Source: Oleiagrimonas sp964566965
GTDB lineage: Bacteria; Pseudomonadota; Gammaproteobacteria; Xanthomonadales; Rhodanobacteraceae
Reading direction: 5' to 3'
Length of the DNA: 15,095 nucleotides
Assembly (NCBI GenBank): GCA_964566965.1
Contig: CAZMKO010000056.1
Span: forward strand, 1-15,095
The notes beneath the pieces were generated by a model, which was given only the letters and a program-made list of their open reading frames with translations, did no database searches and was not told the DNA's origin. The position numbers and the translations under genes were made by a program. This document shows positions 14,440 through 15,095 of this stretch, piece after piece (the first letter of the stretch is position 1; each line of letters begins with the position of its first letter).

Positions 14440-15095
14440 ATGTCGCCCACTCGTCCGTTCCGCATTGCCGCCGCCATCGCCGCGGCCGCCTTGTGCCTTG
14501 CCGCCGCCGCCCAGCCGGTGACGACCACTACCGACGATCCGTCCGCCGCCTGGCAGGACGCACGCCAGATGGTGGTGGTGACCATCCCGGACTGGCACAG
14601 CACGCGCGGCACCCTGCGCACCTATACGCGGGACGACGCTGACGGCCGCTGGGAGGTCACCGGCGAACCGCGCCCGGTGGTCATCGGCAAAAGTGGCGCC
14701 GGTTGGGGCCTGGGCCTGCAACCGCCACAGCACGACGGACCGGAGAAAAAGGAAGGCGATGGCCGCAGCCCCGCCGGCGTGTTCCACATCGGCATCGCCT
14801 TCGGCTATGCGGCACATGCGGACACCGGCCTGTCCTACCACGGCATGACGGACTCGGACTGGTGTGTGGATGTCAGCGGCTCGCCCCACTACAACCGCAT
14901 CGTGGACGCCGACGCCGCGGGCAAGGATGCCGTGAAAGGCGCCACCGAACCGATGCGTCGCGACATCCACGTGCACGGCGACCAGCGTTACCGGCAGGGA
15001 TTCGTGATCGAAAGCAACTGGCAGCAACAGCCCATGGCCGGCAGCTGCGTGTTCGGCCACTTGTGGAAATCGTCCGATTCCAGCACCACCGGCTG
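14440..15095 (+). CDS. Exported L,D-transpeptidase (YkuD) family protein, 3' end outside window
   Basis: An open frame runs from the ATG at 14440 (GAGG 5 nt upstream) to the window edge, 218 complete codons. A signal peptide (FRIAAAIAAAALCLAAAAQ) is followed by a YkuD-like domain: PVVIGKSGAGWGLG (about 79-92), GDGRSPAGVFHIG (about 106-118), HVHGDQRY (about 178-185) and GSCVFGHLWK (about 201-210). In this branch the catalytic Cys follows GHLWxxxxxxTxG; the last two bases are TG, so the next codon is probably the catalytic TGC or TGT. These enzymes form or cut L,D cross-links in peptidoglycan and act in the periplasm. It starts 23 bp after the regulator and so probably belongs to the same operon. 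The activity cannot be judged without the missing end. Confidence 0.87.
   Translation, partial: MSPTRPFRIAAAIAAAALCLAAAAQPVTTTTDDPSAAWQDARQMVVVTIPDWHSTRGTLRTYTRDDADGRWEVTGEPRPVVIGKSGAGWGLGLQPPQHDGPEKKEGDGRSPAGVFHIGIAFGYAAHADTGLSYHGMTDSDWCVDVSGSPHYNRIVDADAAGKDAVKGATEPMRRDIHVHGDQRYRQGFVIESNWQQQPMAGSCVFGHLWKSSDSSTTG

Noticed and set aside
14164..15060. 298-residue minus-strand open frame over the window end
   Set aside because: The plus strand here encodes the YkuD protein with signal peptide, ribosome site and domain motifs; the minus frame is its shadow.

Overview
This GC-rich window looks like a chromosomal segment of a gammaproteobacterium, most likely of the order Xanthomonadales (Xanthomonadaceae/Rhodanobacteraceae). 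The reasons are an Oar-type TonB-dependent receptor with a carboxypeptidase-regulatory-like N-terminus, REP/REPIN repeats with the TGTGGGAGCGG...CAGCCGCGAT core, and the overall gene style. The taxonomic call is inference; there is no rRNA or tRNA to anchor it.

Layout: (1) 1-662, the C-terminal part of aconitase AcnA, followed by a strong bidirectional terminator and a REPIN. (2) A minus-strand block from about 9.7 kb down to 0.8 kb holds, in transcription order, an exported transglutaminase-like protein, a TonB-dependent receptor, a terminator, two serine hydrolases of the beta-lactamase/penicillin-binding fold whose stop and start overlap (GTGA), a nested cluster of REP repeats, and a GH18 lipoprotein. 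(3) A 140-bp AT-rich divergent region at about 9.71-9.85 kb. (4) A tight plus-strand operon from 9850 to beyond the window end holds a DUF819 membrane protein, an exported SH3/NlpC-P60 endopeptidase, an L-Ala-D/L-Glu epimerase (all catalytic residues visible), a MurR/RpiR-type regulator and an exported L,D-transpeptidase-family (YkuD) protein cut off by the window edge.

How they may work together: the plus operon reads as a pathway for using cell-wall peptides. The NlpC/P60 enzyme would cut after gamma-D-Glu in the periplasm, releasing L-Ala-D-Glu. The DUF819 protein is the only integral inner-membrane protein in the window, so it is the natural candidate to import the dipeptide. The epimerase would convert it to L-Ala-L-Glu for ordinary peptidases, and the RpiR protein would control the set. 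The divergent minus genes supply an outer-membrane receptor, a second cysteine-triad enzyme and two PBP-fold hydrolases that could work on peptides or peptidoglycan stems; a GH18 glycosidase lies further out, beyond the REP cluster. The enzyme families are well supported by visible motifs. The joint role, and especially the DUF819 transporter role, is a hypothesis.
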